NCBI RefSeq assembly: GCF_004335005.1
Contig: NZ_RQRT01000015.1
Span: 1 to 64,000, forward strand
Reading direction: 5' to 3'
Length of the DNA stretch: 64,000 nucleotides
From: Paracoccus nototheniae
GTDB taxonomy: Bacteria > Pseudomonadota > Alphaproteobacteria > Rhodobacterales > Rhodobacteraceae
Under the pieces are notes generated by a model. The model did no database searches. It had not been told where the DNA came from and saw nothing but the letters and a program-made list of their open reading frames with translations. The position numbers were made by a program, and so were the translations under genes. Shown piece by piece: positions 25,697-34,968 of this stretch; within the stretch, counting starts at the first letter, position 1; the number at the start of each line of letters is the position of its first letter.

Positions 25697-27619
25697 TTAC
25701 GCCTCGGCCGCGCGGCCCTTTTGCGGGATGATCCCACGGGGCCGGAACTGGATAAAGATGATGATGAACAGGATCATGAAGGTCTGCGCCGCCAGCGTGT
25801 TGCCGGGGTTGAAGCTTTCGATGACCTTGGACAGCCCGCCGATCAGCGTGGCGCCCGCCAGCGTGCCCCAGATATTGCCGACCCCGCCCACGACCACGGT
25901 CATGAAGCTTTGCACGATATATTGCTGGCCGATCTCGGAGGTGACCTGTGCGAACAGACCGATCGCCACGCCGGCGATTCCCGCGATCCCGGACCCCAGA
26001 CCAAAGGTCATCATCGCGATGCGGTCGGGGTTGATGCCCATTGATGCGGCCATGCCGGGGTTCTGGGTCACGGCGCGGACCTCCAGCCCCAGTCTGGTGC
26101 GCTTCATGATGAACAGGAACAGCCCCAGAAACAGCAGTGCCAGAACAAAGATCGCCACCCGGATCGAGCTGATGCCGATCACGTCGTTGATGATGATCGA
26201 CCCTTCCAGCCAGGGCGGGGCGGTCAGCGGGCGGGCCTGCGTGCCAAAGATGTTCTTGGCCAGCTGTTGCAGCGCGATGGACACGCCAAACGTCGCCAGC
26301 AGCGTCTCCAGCGGGCGATGCGCCAGATGGCGGATGACCAGACGATACAGAACCACCCCGGCGCCGAAGGTCACCGCAAAGGCCAGCGGCAGCGCCACGA
26401 CCAGCGACAGGGTCCGGTCCGCGATCAGCGTCTGCACGGTATAGCCGGTATAGGCGCCCATCATGATGAATTCGCCATGCGCCATGTTGATCACCCGCAT
26501 GACGCCAAAGGTCACGGCCAGCCCGATGGCGGCCAGAAAATAGATCGAGGCCAGCGACAGCGCGTCCAGCCCCAGATCGATGCCCTGCATCGCGCCAAGC
26601 CGCACCTGCGCGCGGATCTGCGCGGCGCGGGCGGCATCGGTGACGGCGCTGTCGTTTTCGGCATAGAGTTCGAAGACACGATGGGCGTCCAGCGCGGCCT
26701 GAACCTCGGCCTCGGTCGCGGCGGGGGGGACGGTGCCTGCGGCCTCCAATGCCTCATAGGCGGTGTCGCGGGCGGTGGGGTCGGACAGGTCTGCCACCGG
26801 AACGCCGCCGACCATGCCGTCGCTCAGATTGGCCGCCAGCGCGCCGCGCTGCTCGATCGAGGTCAGGCGCGGTTGCAGCACGCCGTCCTGCACCAGCAGG
26901 GCGATGGCGTCATCGCGGGGCAGATCGTCGCTGTCGATGGTGACTTCGCGCGCGACATTGCCCGAGGGTTCGTCCGTCGCCACCACCCGCCGCGTGACCA
27001 GCAGCGGGTTCAGCGCGGCGCGGAAATCGAGGCTGACATCGCCGGCCATCTCCTCGATGGCGGCGACGCGTTCGGTGCTGCTTTCGCCCACCTGAATGGT
27101 CAGCAGCCGTTCCAGCCGGGCCTTGCGGGCCGCCAGCGCGGGGTCAGGATCGTCCAGTGCGGCGCGGAGCGCGGATAGCTGTTCGAATGTGCCGCCGCGC
27201 GCCAGCGAATCCAGCGCCGCGCGGCGCCGCGCGGGGTCGGGATCGTTCAGCGCCCCCGCCACCAGTGCCGATTCGATGACGCCGCGCACGCCCGAATTGG
27301 GGCGCAGCATCTGCGGATCGGCATCCGGGACCGGCTGGCCGGTCACCGCATCGGTGGCCGCGTCATCATCGCCGACGATGACCGCGCGCCCGTCATCGGT
27401 CAGGCCCAGCTGGCGTTCGGACCATGCCTGCAGCAGGGCCAGCCCTTCAGGCCCGGTGGCGGCGATCTGGGCCACCAAAGGCTCGACCGTCAGGCGCGAG
27501 GGACGTTCCAGCCCCTCGATATTCTCGGCGATCACGGCCTCAAGCGCCGGATTGGCCTGCACGGAGATGGGCAGCAACAGGGCCACAAGCAGCGGCAGAA
27601 CTCGTTCAAGACGGGTCAC
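25697..27619 (-). CDS. urtB: Urea ABC transporter permease UrtB
   Basis: UrtB is the LivH-like permease of the urea importer. The 640-residue form, typical of proteobacteria, has a signal sequence (VLPLLVALLLPISVQA), a periplasmic domain of about 320 residues rich in Ala/Asp helices with repeated RRAALDSLARGG / ARKARLERLLTI units, and the permease part from about 345 (LDALSLASIYFLAAIGLAVTFG, MRVINMAHGEFIMMGAYTGY, LLATFGVSIALQQL). The start is GTG with AAGGAA eight bases upstream. What the extra periplasmic domain does is not known to me; binding UrtA is a reasonable guess. Confidence 0.95.
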   Translation of the reverse strand: MTRLERVLPLLVALLLPISVQANPALEAVIAENIEGLERPSRLTVEPLVAQIAATGPEGLALLQAWSERQLGLTDDGRAVIVGDDDAATDAVTGQPVPDADPQMLRPNSGVRGVIESALVAGALNDPDPARRRAALDSLARGGTFEQLSALRAALDDPDPALAARKARLERLLTIQVGESSTERVAAIEEMAGDVSLDFRAALNPLLVTRRVVATDEPSGNVAREVTIDSDDLPRDDAIALLVQDGVLQPRLTSIEQRGALAANLSDGMVGGVPVADLSDPTARDTAYEALEAAGTVPPAATEAEVQAALDAHRVFELYAENDSAVTDAARAAQIRAQVRLGAMQGIDLGLDALSLASIYFLAAIGLAVTFGVMRVINMAHGEFIMMGAYTGYTVQTLIADRTLSLVVALPLAFAVTFGAGVVLYRLVIRHLAHRPLETLLATFGVSIALQQLAKNIFGTQARPLTAPPWLEGSIIINDVIGISSIRVAIFVLALLFLGLFLFIMKRTRLGLEVRAVTQNPGMAASMGINPDRIAMMTFGLGSGIAGIAGVAIGLFAQVTSEIGQQYIVQSFMTVVVGGVGNIWGTLAGATLIGGLSKVIESFNPGNTLAAQTFMILFIIIFIQFRPRGIIPQKGRAAEA

Positions 27620-27645
27620 GCGGGGGATTCCTTCGGCAAGGGGAA

Positions 27646-27667
27646 CCGGGCGGCGTGAACCGCCCGG
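27646..27667 (-). other. Stem-loop between urtA and urtB
   Basis: A perfect eight-base stem CCGGGCGG / CCGCCCGG with a six-base loop follows the urtA stop by nine bases and has no T-run. Hairpins at this place after binding-protein genes usually protect the upstream mRNA or partly end transcription, so UrtA outnumbers the membrane parts. Confidence 0.65.
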
Positions 27668-27676
27668 CCAAAGACA

Positions 27677-28966
27677 TCAGTAGTTCGACTGAACCTGCAC
27701 GCAGGTCTGGGTCTCGGTGTTGAACATCCCGCAATCCTTGCCCGGCCAGTCCGAATCCAGAACGGCCGATTCCGGCAGGAAATCGGTCCAGGCGTCGCCC
27801 GCCACGGGCTCTGTCTGGCTGACGATGTCGAACTGGCCGTCATCGCGGATCTCGCCGATCAGGACCGGCTTGGTGATGTGGTGGTTCGGCAGCACGGTGG
27901 CCATGGTGCCGCTGAGGTTCGGCACCTCTACGCCGACGATGGCATCCAGAACCGGGTCCACATCGGTGGTGCCCGCCGCCTCGACCGCCGCGACCCATGC
28001 GTTGAAGCCGATCACCGTCGCCTCCATCGGGTCGTTGGTCACGCGATCCTCGCCCGCGAAGCTTTTCCACTCTTCGATAAAGGCGGTGTTCACGTCGCTT
28101 TCGGCGGTCTGGAAGTAATTCCACGCGGCCAGATGGCCGACCAGATCCGCGGTATCCAGACCCGACAGTTCTTCCTCGCCGACCGAAAAGGCCATGACCG
28201 GAATGTCATCCGCCGACACGCCCGCCGCTGCCAGTTCCTTGTAGAAACCCACATTCGCGTCGCCGTTGATGGTCGACACGACGCCGACCTTCTTGCCGCC
28301 CGCGCCAAGCGCCACGACATCGGCCACGATCCGCGACCAGTCGGAATGCCCGAAGGGGGTATAGTTGACAAAGATATCCTCGGCCGCGACGCCATTATCC
28401 TTCAGATAGGCATCCAGAATGTTGTTCGTGGTGCGCGGATAGACATAGTCGGTGCCCAGCAGCGCCCAGCTTTCCACGCCCAGTTCGTCGCGCATGTAAT
28501 CGACAGCGGGGATCGCCTGCTGGTTCGGCGCGGCACCGGTATAGATGACGTTCTTGGACGATTCCTCGCCCTCGTACTGCACCGGATAGAACAGCAGGCC
28601 GTTCAGCTCCTCGATCACCGGCAGGACGGATTTGCGGCTGACGCTGGTCCAGCAGCCGAAGATCGCATCGACCTCGGACACGGTCAGCAGCTCGCGCGCC
28701 TTTTCGGCGAACATGGGCCAGTCGGATGCGGGATCGACGACCACGGCCTCCAGCGGGCGGCCCAGGACGCCGCCCTTGGCGTTCTGCTGTTCGACCATCA
28801 TCAGGACGGTGTCCTTCAGCGTGGTTTCGGAAATCGCCATGGTGCCCGACAGGGAATGCAGCACGCCGATCTTGATCGGCTCGCCTTCCGGTGTCTGCGC
28901 ATGGGCCGCCTGCGCCAGCGTCAGCGCGCTGGTCAGCATCAGGATCTTGGTCAACTTGGTCATCAT
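27677..28966 (-). CDS. urtA: Urea ABC transporter substrate-binding protein UrtA
   Basis: UrtA is the periplasmic receptor that captures urea. It has 429 residues with a signal peptide (KILMLTSALTLAQAAHAQ), then the FmdD/UrtA fold: PIKIGVLHSLSGTMAISETTLKD, VDAIFGCWTSVSRKSVLPVIEELNG, LLFYPVQYEGEE, GTDYVYPRTTN and NHHITKPVLIGEIRDDGQF. Two ATGs lie in tandem (28966, 28963); AAAAGGGG suits either. It heads urtABCDE and lies 187 bases after ureG. Confidence 0.97.
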   Translation of the reverse strand: MMTKLTKILMLTSALTLAQAAHAQTPEGEPIKIGVLHSLSGTMAISETTLKDTVLMMVEQQNAKGGVLGRPLEAVVVDPASDWPMFAEKARELLTVSEVDAIFGCWTSVSRKSVLPVIEELNGLLFYPVQYEGEESSKNVIYTGAAPNQQAIPAVDYMRDELGVESWALLGTDYVYPRTTNNILDAYLKDNGVAAEDIFVNYTPFGHSDWSRIVADVVALGAGGKKVGVVSTINGDANVGFYKELAAAGVSADDIPVMAFSVGEEELSGLDTADLVGHLAAWNYFQTAESDVNTAFIEEWKSFAGEDRVTNDPMEATVIGFNAWVAAVEAAGTTDVDPVLDAIVGVEVPNLSGTMATVLPNHHITKPVLIGEIRDDGQFDIVSQTEPVAGDAWTDFLPESAVLDSDWPGKDCGMFNTETQTCVQVQSNY

Positions 28967-29153
28967 ACCCCTTTTCCCCCCGGCTCTGGCCGGTGTCCCT
29001 GTCAGATTTCGTCAAGAGCCGGGCCCTTGCCGATGCAGGAAGACGGGAAAATCAGGCAGCTGAACAGGATTCGAGCAGGTGACGCCCCGCCTGCGCAGGC
29101 ACTGGCGCGGGCTTGGGCAGATCGGCAGGGCTTTGCCTGTCAGGCGGGCAGGA
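28967..29153 (-). promoter_or_regulatory. Gap between ureG and urtA with inverted repeat
   Basis: This 187-base gap is the only long one in the ure-urt block and probably holds a urtA promoter. CCGGCTCT (28980-28987) is matched by AGAGCCGG (29015-29022), an eight-base inverted repeat with 27 bases between arms, close to the urtA start. TTGACG lies inside the right part on the minus strand. No NtrC-type or sigma-54 (-24/-12) motif is evident. Confidence 0.4.
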
Positions 29154-29777
29154 TTAAGGCGCGGATGGTGTCAAACCGCCTTGTTCGATCAGGAAATCGA
29201 CGATCTCGGCGACGCCTTTTCCGTGCCGCAGCTGGGCCATGACGACGGGGCGCGTGCCGCGTGCATCATGTGCATCCTTTTCCAGCAGCACTGCATCGAC
29301 CCCGACATAGGGCGCCAGATCGGTCTTGTTCACCACCAGCAGGTCGGACCGCGCCAGACCGGGGCCGCGCTTGCGGGGAATGTCCTGCCCCGCCGCCGTA
29401 TCGATGACATAGATCGTCAGGTCGGCCAGTTCCGGGCTGAAGGTCGCCGCCAGATTGTCGCCCCCCGATTCGATCAGGATCAGCTCCAGATCCGGGAAGG
29501 CCGCGTTCAGATCGGCGATGGCGGCCAGATTGATGCTGGCATCCTCGCGGATGGCGGTATGGGGGCAGCCGCCGGTTTCCACGCCACGGATGCGGTCTTC
29601 GGGCAGAACCTGCGCGCGCATCAGCGCCTCGGCATCCTCGCGGGTATAGATGTCGTTGGTGATCACGGCCATGGACAGGCGCGGGGCCAGCGCACGGGCG
29701 ATCTGTTCGGTCAGGGTCGTCTTGCCCGCACCGACGGGACCGCCGATGCCGACGCGGAGAGGTCCATTCAGGCTCAT
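29154..29777 (-). CDS. ureG: Urease accessory GTPase UreG
   Basis: UreG is a SIMIBI-class GTPase that drives nickel insertion into urease with UreD, UreF and UreE. The 207-residue protein has the P-loop [11 protein letters not shown], the metal-binding CPH motif in [28 protein letters not shown] and [11 protein letters not shown]. The ATG overlaps the ureF stop by four bases. It is the last ure gene before the urt operon. Confidence 0.98.
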   Translation of the reverse strand: MSLNGPLRVGIGGPVGAGKTTLTEQIARALAPRLSMAVITNDIYTREDAEALMRAQVLPEDRIRGVETGGCPHTAIREDASINLAAIADLNAAFPDLELILIESGGDNLAATFSPELADLTIYVIDTAAGQDIPRKRGPGLARSDLLVVNKTDLAPYVGVDAVLLEKDAHDARGTRPVVMAQLRHGKGVAEIVDFLIEQGGLTPSAP

Positions 29778-30415
29778 GATCGGAAAATCCTTGTTGTCAT
29801 CGTTTCATGCCGCATGGCGGCCATCTCGGCCCCCCATGCGGCGCTGGCAAGGTCGCCTTGCGTGGCGGTTGCCGCACGCGTCGCGCGGGTCAGGATCCTG
29901 GGCTGCAGGGCGGCCAGCATCCGTTGCCCCTCGACCGGGCCAAGCGGCATGAACCGCACGGCGGCGCTGATCAGGCCGGCGGCCTGCGATTGCAGAAACG
30001 CGGCTATGATCTCGGGTGCGGGCAGATTTAACGGCGCGCAGGCCTGCCCGAAGGCGACCGGCAAAGCGGCGGCGGGATGCGGCGTGCCGGTCAGTGCGGT
30101 CATGTTGGCGGCAAAGGCGGTGCCCTGTTCCACGGTTTCCACCAGGCGCTGGCGGGTCAGGCAGGCGGCGCGGGCCAGATCGTCCAGCGCCGCCGGATCG
30201 GCGCCGGGCTGCAGGGTCAGCGCGACCAGCACCCCATCTGTCCAGCCTGCGCCATGATCCAGCCAGTCGGCCAGCCATTGCGCCAGCGTGGCACGGGTCA
30301 CCAGCCCCTGATCCATCGCGTATTCCAGCCCCTGAGACCAGGCAAAGCCGCCCACCGGAAAAGCGGGCGACAGCATCTGCCACAGGCGCAGCCGGGCCGT
30401 GTCAGGCGTGATCAT
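29774..30415 (-). CDS. ureF: Urease accessory protein UreF
   Basis: UreF is a helical protein that joins UreD on apo-urease and recruits UreG. The 213-residue sequence has [23 protein letters not shown], the conserved N-terminal signature, and [21 protein letters not shown] near the C-terminus. I place the start at MITPDTAR (30415), which overlaps the end of ureE by 14 bases. A much longer frame upstream is only the reverse reading frame of the ureE histidine repeat. Confidence 0.94.
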   Translation of the reverse strand: MITPDTARLRLWQMLSPAFPVGGFAWSQGLEYAMDQGLVTRATLAQWLADWLDHGAGWTDGVLVALTLQPGADPAALDDLARAACLTRQRLVETVEQGTAFAANMTALTGTPHPAAALPVAFGQACAPLNLPAPEIIAAFLQSQAAGLISAAVRFMPLGPVEGQRMLAALQPRILTRATRAATATQGDLASAAWGAEMAAMRHETMTTRIFRS

Positions 30416-31136
30416 GGGCCGGGTGGTCATGCCCGTGGCCGTGGCTGGCCTTGTCGGTCTGGTCATGCCCGTCGCCTGCGTGTCCGCCATCCGCATGACC
30501 GGTGCCCGTATCGCTGTGGCTGTGCGAATGGCTGTGGCTGTGGCTGTGCGCCGAGGCGTGGTTGTGGCCCGAAGCGTGACTGTGGCCGTCCGCATGGCTG
30601 TGGGCCGAGGCCTGACCATGGGCATGGCTGTGCGCCGAGGCATGGCCCGGCGCCTGTTCGCCCGCGCCATGCGGGTGGCTGTGGGCATGGTCTGCCGGAC
30701 CGTGATCATGGCCGAAGGTGCGGCCATGGCCATAGGCGCCGCCTTCGGGGCGGAATGGGATGTCCTTGCGGATCACGTTGGCGCCCAGCTGTTTCAGCAT
30801 CGCCTCCATCACGTGATCCTGCCGGATGATCAGGCGGTCGGCCTCGATCCGGCAGGGCGTGTGGCGGTTGCCAATATGCCAGGCCAGCCGCGCCAGATTG
30901 CCCCGGATCTCGATCACCGGTTCGGGGGCGGCGCGCACGACGATCTGGCGGCCATCCGACAGCTCGAACGCGTCACCGTCGTCCAGACTGGTCACCTCGG
31001 GCAGGTCGACCATGAAATGGCCCCCGTCAAAGGACAGGCGTTTGCGGCGCAGCAGGCGGCCTTCGTAATCCAGCGCGATGTCACCGTCAAAGGGCGCGGG
31101 CGCATTGCGGATGATGGTATGGGCAGTGGCGGTCAT
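30402..31136 (-). CDS. ureE: Urease accessory nickel chaperone UreE with long His tail
   Basis: UreE carries nickel to the UreDFG-urease complex. The core (residues 1-134) has the peptide-binding and metal-binding domains, including AWHIGNRHTPCRIE and DHVMEAMLKQLGANV. After it comes a tail of 108 residues (137-244) with 32 histidines in HSH, HDH and HASAH-type units, much longer than the short His tail of Klebsiella UreE. The tail is likely a nickel store or buffer. GGAGGA precedes the ATG. The repetitive DNA here may be prone to length variation. Confidence 0.95.
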   Translation of the reverse strand: MTATAHTIIRNAPAPFDGDIALDYEGRLLRRKRLSFDGGHFMVDLPEVTSLDDGDAFELSDGRQIVVRAAPEPVIEIRGNLARLAWHIGNRHTPCRIEADRLIIRQDHVMEAMLKQLGANVIRKDIPFRPEGGAYGHGRTFGHDHGPADHAHSHPHGAGEQAPGHASAHSHAHGQASAHSHADGHSHASGHNHASAHSHSHSHSHSHSDTGTGHADGGHAGDGHDQTDKASHGHGHDHPAHDHA

Positions 31137-31149
31137 GATGTGTCCTCCC

Positions 31150-32835
31150 TCAGAAGAGGAAATAGCGCTGAGCCAGCGGCAGTTCCGTCGCAGGCTCGCA
31201 GGTTAACAATTGTCCATCGGCGCGAACCTCGTAGGTTTCGGGATCGACCTCGATCACGGGCAGGGCGTCGTTCAGGATCATGTCGCGCTTGCCGATGTCG
31301 CGGGTGTGTTCCACGGCGATCAGCGTTTTCGACAGCCGGCTGGCGGCGCCCGCCTCCAGCCCCGCTTTCGACAGGAACAGCGCCGAGGCGCGGCGCGTAT
31401 GTCCCCACATGGGGCGCGAGAACATCGGCTGGACCGGAATGGACCCGTTCGGATCGCCCATCTGCGCCACGCTGATCAGCCCGCCGACCAGCACCATCTC
31501 GGGCTTGGCGGCAAAGAACGCGGGCGACCACAGGACCAGATCGGCGCGCTTGCCGGGCGTGATCGACCCGATATGCGCGCTGACCCCCTGGGCGATGGCC
31601 GGGTTGATGGTGTATTTCGCGATATAGCGGCGCGCGCGGACATTGTCGTTGTCGCCCGTTTCCTCGGGCAATCTGCCGCGCTGCTGGCGCATCTTGGATG
31701 CCGTCTGCCACGTGCGGATGATCACCTCGCCGATCCGGCCCATCGCCTGACTGTCGGATGAGATCACCGAAAACGCGCCCAGATCGTGCAGGATATCCTC
31801 GGCCGCGATGGTCTCGCGGCGGATGCGGCTTTCGGCGAAGGACACATCCTCGGGGACGCGGCGGTCCAGATGGTGACACACCATCAGCATGTCCAGATGT
31901 TCCTCGACCGTGTTGGCCGTATAGGGCCGCGTCGGGTTGGTGGACGAGGGCATGACATTCGCCATCCCCACCATGCGCATGATGTCGGGGGCATGGCCGC
32001 CGCCCGCGCCTTCGGTGTGATAGGCGTGGATGGTGCGGCCCGCGATGGCGGCCATCGTATCCTCGACAAAGCCCGATTCGTTCAGCGTGTCGGTGTGGAT
32101 CATCACCTGCACGTCCATCTGATCGGCCACGGTCAGGCAATTGTCGATGGCGGCGGGGGTGGTGCCCCAATCCTCGTGCAGCTTCATCGCACAGGCGCCC
32201 GCGCGGATCTGTTCGATCAAGGGCGCCGGAACGCTGGCATTGCCCTTGGCGGCGATGCCCACGTTCACCGGCAGGTCGGCGCAGGCCTCCAGCATGCGGG
32301 CGATGTGCCAGGGGCCCGGCGTGCAGGTGGTGGCCAGCGTGCCATGCGCGGGCCCCGTGCCACCGCCCAGGATCGTGGTGACGCCCGAATGCAGGGCATG
32401 ATCGATCTGCTGGGGGCAGATGAAGTGGATGTGACAGTCGAAGCCGCCCGGGGTCAGGATGCGCCCCTCTCCGGCGATGATCTCGGTTGCAGGGCCGATG
32501 ATCAGGGTCACGCCGGGCTGGGTGTCGGGATTGCCCGCCTTGCCGATGCCCGCGATCAGCCCGTCCTTGATGCCGACATCGGCCTTGATGATGCCCTGAT
32601 GGTCAAAAACCACGACCCCGGTGATGACCGTATCCATCGCCCCGCCATCGCGGGTGACCTGAGACTGGCCCATCCCGTCGCGTACCACCTTGCCGCCGCC
32701 GAATTTGACCTCTTCGCCCGGAATGGTCAGGTCGCGCTCGACCTCGATGATGATCTCGGTATCGGCCAGACGGATGCGGTCGCCCTTGGTGGGACCGTAA
32801 AGCGCCGCGTAATCGGCGCGCGACAGCGTCGTCAT
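31150..32835 (-). CDS. ureC: Urease subunit alpha
   Basis: UreC holds the two-nickel site that hydrolyses urea to ammonia and carbamate. The 561-residue protein has HIHFICPQQ (nickel histidines), the carbamylated lysine region [40 protein letters not shown], the flap MVCHHLD with its catalytic-site histidines and the C-terminal [13 protein letters not shown]. All active-site motifs look intact. The usual GAIGLKLHEDWG reads [12 protein letters not shown] here. The ATG overlaps the ureB stop by four bases. Confidence 0.98.
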   Translation of the reverse strand: MTTLSRADYAALYGPTKGDRIRLADTEIIIEVERDLTIPGEEVKFGGGKVVRDGMGQSQVTRDGGAMDTVITGVVVFDHQGIIKADVGIKDGLIAGIGKAGNPDTQPGVTLIIGPATEIIAGEGRILTPGGFDCHIHFICPQQIDHALHSGVTTILGGGTGPAHGTLATTCTPGPWHIARMLEACADLPVNVGIAAKGNASVPAPLIEQIRAGACAMKLHEDWGTTPAAIDNCLTVADQMDVQVMIHTDTLNESGFVEDTMAAIAGRTIHAYHTEGAGGGHAPDIMRMVGMANVMPSSTNPTRPYTANTVEEHLDMLMVCHHLDRRVPEDVSFAESRIRRETIAAEDILHDLGAFSVISSDSQAMGRIGEVIIRTWQTASKMRQQRGRLPEETGDNDNVRARRYIAKYTINPAIAQGVSAHIGSITPGKRADLVLWSPAFFAAKPEMVLVGGLISVAQMGDPNGSIPVQPMFSRPMWGHTRRASALFLSKAGLEAGAASRLSKTLIAVEHTRDIGKRDMILNDALPVIEVDPETYEVRADGQLLTCEPATELPLAQRYFLF

Positions 32836-33137
32836 AGCGCCCCCATGATCTGGCCGCGAAAGCCCTGCACGATCCGGTCGCCTGCATAGCCGACCAGAGC
32901 GACCTCGCGCGACTGGCCGGGTTCAAAGCGCACGGCGGTGCCTGCGGGAATGGCCAGCCGCATCCCGCGCGCGGCCGCGCGGTCGAAATCCAGCGCCGGG
33001 TTGGTTTCGGCGAAATGGTAATGACTGCCGACCTGAATGGGCCGGTCGCCGGTATTGGCGATCATCAGGGTCAGGGTCGGGCGCCCCTCGTTCAGGGTGA
33101 TGTCACCGTGGGCGGGAAAGATCTCTCCGGGGATCAT
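32832..33137 (-). CDS. ureB: Urease subunit beta
   Basis: UreB is the non-catalytic beta subunit of urease. The 101-residue protein begins [18 protein letters not shown] and has the signature [24 protein letters not shown] followed by [18 protein letters not shown] strong GGAGGA site lies seven bases upstream. It overlaps ureC and lies four bases after hupE, not directly after ureA. Confidence 0.97.
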   Translation of the reverse strand: MIPGEIFPAHGDITLNEGRPTLTLMIANTGDRPIQVGSHYHFAETNPALDFDRAAARGMRLAIPAGTAVRFEPGQSREVALVGYAGDRIVQGFRGQIMGAL

Positions 33138-33141
33138 GGGG

Positions 33142-33705
33142 TTATCCTCCGAAGGCCAGGGCAAGGCCCGCCAGCGAGGCGCCGCCGCCCAGCACGCGCA
33201 GTTCCAGCCCGCGCGACAGCAGGCGGCCGAAAGCGATGCCCGCCAGATGCAGCGCCATCGTCGCCAGCGCAAAGCCTGCCGCATACAGCGCCAGCCCCGA
33301 TCCCGGACCCTCGGCCCCATGCGCCCAGCCATGGGCGGCGCCAAAGACCGCGACCATCGGGACCAGCACCGCCAGCGGCAGCCGCGCGGCCATCGCCACC
33401 AGCACGCCGAAGATCACGACCGAGGCGAGGATCATCGGCTCGACCGCCGGAAAGCCCGTGCCGGCGGCGCCCATCGCCCCGCCCGCGACCATCGCGGCCA
33501 CAAAGGTCACCGGCAGCGCCCAGATCGCGCGACCGCCCAGCTGTACCGCCAAGAGGCCAAGCGCCACCATCGCCAGCAGGTGATCGGCGCCGCCGACCGG
33601 ATGGGCCAGACCGTGCAGGAACTGGCCCTGATCCGCGACATGGCCGGGATGCGCGACCGCGACGGACGGGATCAGCAGCGCGGCGGTAAAAGACAGGCGT
33701 TTCAT
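33142..33705 (-). CDS. ureJ: HupE/UreJ family nickel permease
   Basis: This small membrane protein of the HupE/UreJ family probably brings nickel or cobalt to the urease maturation system. The 187-residue sequence has a signal-like N-terminus and then the metal motif [28 protein letters not shown], which is diagnostic. A second His pair lies in [12 protein letters not shown] and a third in TMALHLAG. Five or six hydrophobic helices follow. It begins immediately after the ureA stop (TGAATG) and ends four bases before ureB. Nickel as the substrate is inferred from position. Confidence 0.92.
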   Translation of the reverse strand: MKRLSFTAALLIPSVAVAHPGHVADQGQFLHGLAHPVGGADHLLAMVALGLLAVQLGGRAIWALPVTFVAAMVAGGAMGAAGTGFPAVEPMILASVVIFGVLVAMAARLPLAVLVPMVAVFGAAHGWAHGAEGPGSGLALYAAGFALATMALHLAGIAFGRLLSRGLELRVLGGGASLAGLALAFGG

Positions 33706-34017
33706 TCAGGCCTCCTGACGGATGGGGTGATGGACGGTGACCAGCTTGGTGCCGTCGGGAAAGGTGGCCTCGACCTGCACCGATTCGATCATCTCGGGGA
33801 TGCCGGACATGCATTGGTCCGCGGTGATCACATGCGCCCCCGCCTGCATCAGATCGGCGACCGTGCGGCCGTCGCGCGCGCCCTCGACCACGAAATCGGT
33901 GATCAGGGCGATCGCCTCGGGGTGGTTCAGCTTGACGCCGCGCGACAGGCGGCCACGCGCCACCATGGCGGCGACCGAGACCATCAGTTTCTCGCGTTCG
34001 CGGGGGGTAAGGTTCAT
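33706..34017 (-). CDS. ureA: Urease subunit gamma
   Basis: UreA is the gamma subunit of urease. The 103-residue protein begins [20 protein letters not shown] and has [29 protein letters not shown] and [24 protein letters not shown], all conserved. It starts one base after the ureD stop and abuts hupE. Confidence 0.98.
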   Translation of the reverse strand: MNLTPREREKLMVSVAAMVARGRLSRGVKLNHPEAIALITDFVVEGARDGRTVADLMQAGAHVITADQCMSGIPEMIESVQVEATFPDGTKLVTVHHPIRQEA

Positions 34018-34018
34018 G

Positions 34019-34834
34019 TCAGACCTGCCAGATACGGGGAAGGGGATCGGGGCGAAGAACGCTCAGCAGCCGGTTGACCTGCCGTCGCAAAGGCCAGCCA
34101 TTGGCGGCCAGCAGGCGGATGACCAGCCGACCGGGCGGCGCGCTGGCCGCCCCGGTGACGCCGGGTTCGTCCAGCACGGCGCGGGTCGCAGCCAGCCGGT
34201 CGGGCGCATCGGGGGCGATCAGCGCCAGCGTGGCCAGCGCCGGGGCACCGCCCAGCAGCGCCGGGCCGTCCAGGCGCGGCAGGGTGGCATCGTCCAGCGC
34301 GAAGGCGTCGTGATGGATGACCCGCCCGTCGCGGCGCACGATGCGGCGATCGCGCAGATGCAGGCGGGCGGGACGTTCGCCCATGGCCAGACGGCCCAGA
34401 ACCAGCATCTCCAGCAGCAGGCAACCCGCATCCGGGGCAAGATCGATCCGGGTTTCCCGGTCCAGCCGGGCGCCGTCGAACAGGATGGTTTCCTGCGGCA
34501 GCCAGTCCAGCCAGCCCCCCGCGCCCACCGTCAGGGTGACGCGCGCCTGTGCGGCCGCGGCGGTGGCGCGATAGGCGCGTTCGGCGGTCTGCGTGGTGGC
34601 CAGCGCGCGGGTGCCTGCGCGCAGATCGACCGCAAAGGCCAGCCGGTCGCCCGAAGCCAGCCCGCCCGAGGTGTTCAGAAAGACGATTTCCGGCAGACCC
34701 GCCGTCATGCGCGGCAGCATCGCCTTGGCCGAGCCCGCCTGCGCCAGATCGATCAGCCCACGCGGTCCCATGACCACATGCGCCGCCCCATGGCTGCGCT
34801 GCATTCGCGGTGCTGTGTCGCTGCTGTCGAACAT
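34019..34834 (-). CDS. ureD: Urease accessory protein UreD
   Basis: UreD (UreH) is the scaffold that binds apo-urease and UreF and channels nickel to the active site. The 271-residue protein has [13 protein letters not shown] at the N-terminus, then [49 protein letters not shown] and [15 protein letters not shown], the family hallmarks. The start at MFDSS (34834) gives the usual N-terminus but has no good ribosome binding site; MQRSH at 34804 or an upstream GTG are alternatives. It is the first gene of the urease operon, so the promoter should lie in 34835-34968. Confidence 0.93.
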   Translation of the reverse strand: MFDSSDTAPRMQRSHGAAHVVMGPRGLIDLAQAGSAKAMLPRMTAGLPEIVFLNTSGGLASGDRLAFAVDLRAGTRALATTQTAERAYRATAAAAQARVTLTVGAGGWLDWLPQETILFDGARLDRETRIDLAPDAGCLLLEMLVLGRLAMGERPARLHLRDRRIVRRDGRVIHHDAFALDDATLPRLDGPALLGGAPALATLALIAPDAPDRLAATRAVLDEPGVTGAASAPPGRLVIRLLAANGWPLRRQVNRLLSVLRPDPLPRIWQV

Positions 34835-34939
34835 GCAGGCAAAGGGCGCCAGGCCGGGGGCAGGGTCAATCGCAGGGGGGCCGGATCTTGCTTGCAAGGC
34901 GGGCAGTACCAAAGGGTGTGCCGTCAGTTTAAACACACT

Positions 34940-34954
34940 GCCCGCAAAACGGGC
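34940..34954 (-). terminator. Weak hairpin after the OlsB-like gene
   Basis: GCCCG-TTTTG-CGGGC on the minus strand lies 14 bases after the stop, followed by AGTGTGTTT. The stem is short and the T-run poor, so some transcription may pass into ureD. Confidence 0.35.
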
Positions 34955-34968
34955 GGACCCGGTCCAGG

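Noticed and set aside
29060-29085. tRNA-like GATTCGAGC segment between ureG and urtA
   Set aside because: Only a partial T-loop-like string; no acceptor stem, D-arm or anticodon arm can be folded around it.
28967-29153. Sigma-54 or NtrC site before urtA
   Set aside because: No GG-N10-GC -24/-12 element or TGCACC-type palindrome could be found.
30402-30700. Tandem repeat or CRISPR-like array in ureE
   Set aside because: The repeats are short His/Ser/Ala codon units within one frame, with no fixed-length spacers.
29774-30733. 319-codon form of ureF with a long Met/Thr/Arg-rich N-terminus
   Set aside because: The extra 106 residues are an alternate frame of the ureE histidine repeat; UreF family proteins start near [12 protein letters not shown].
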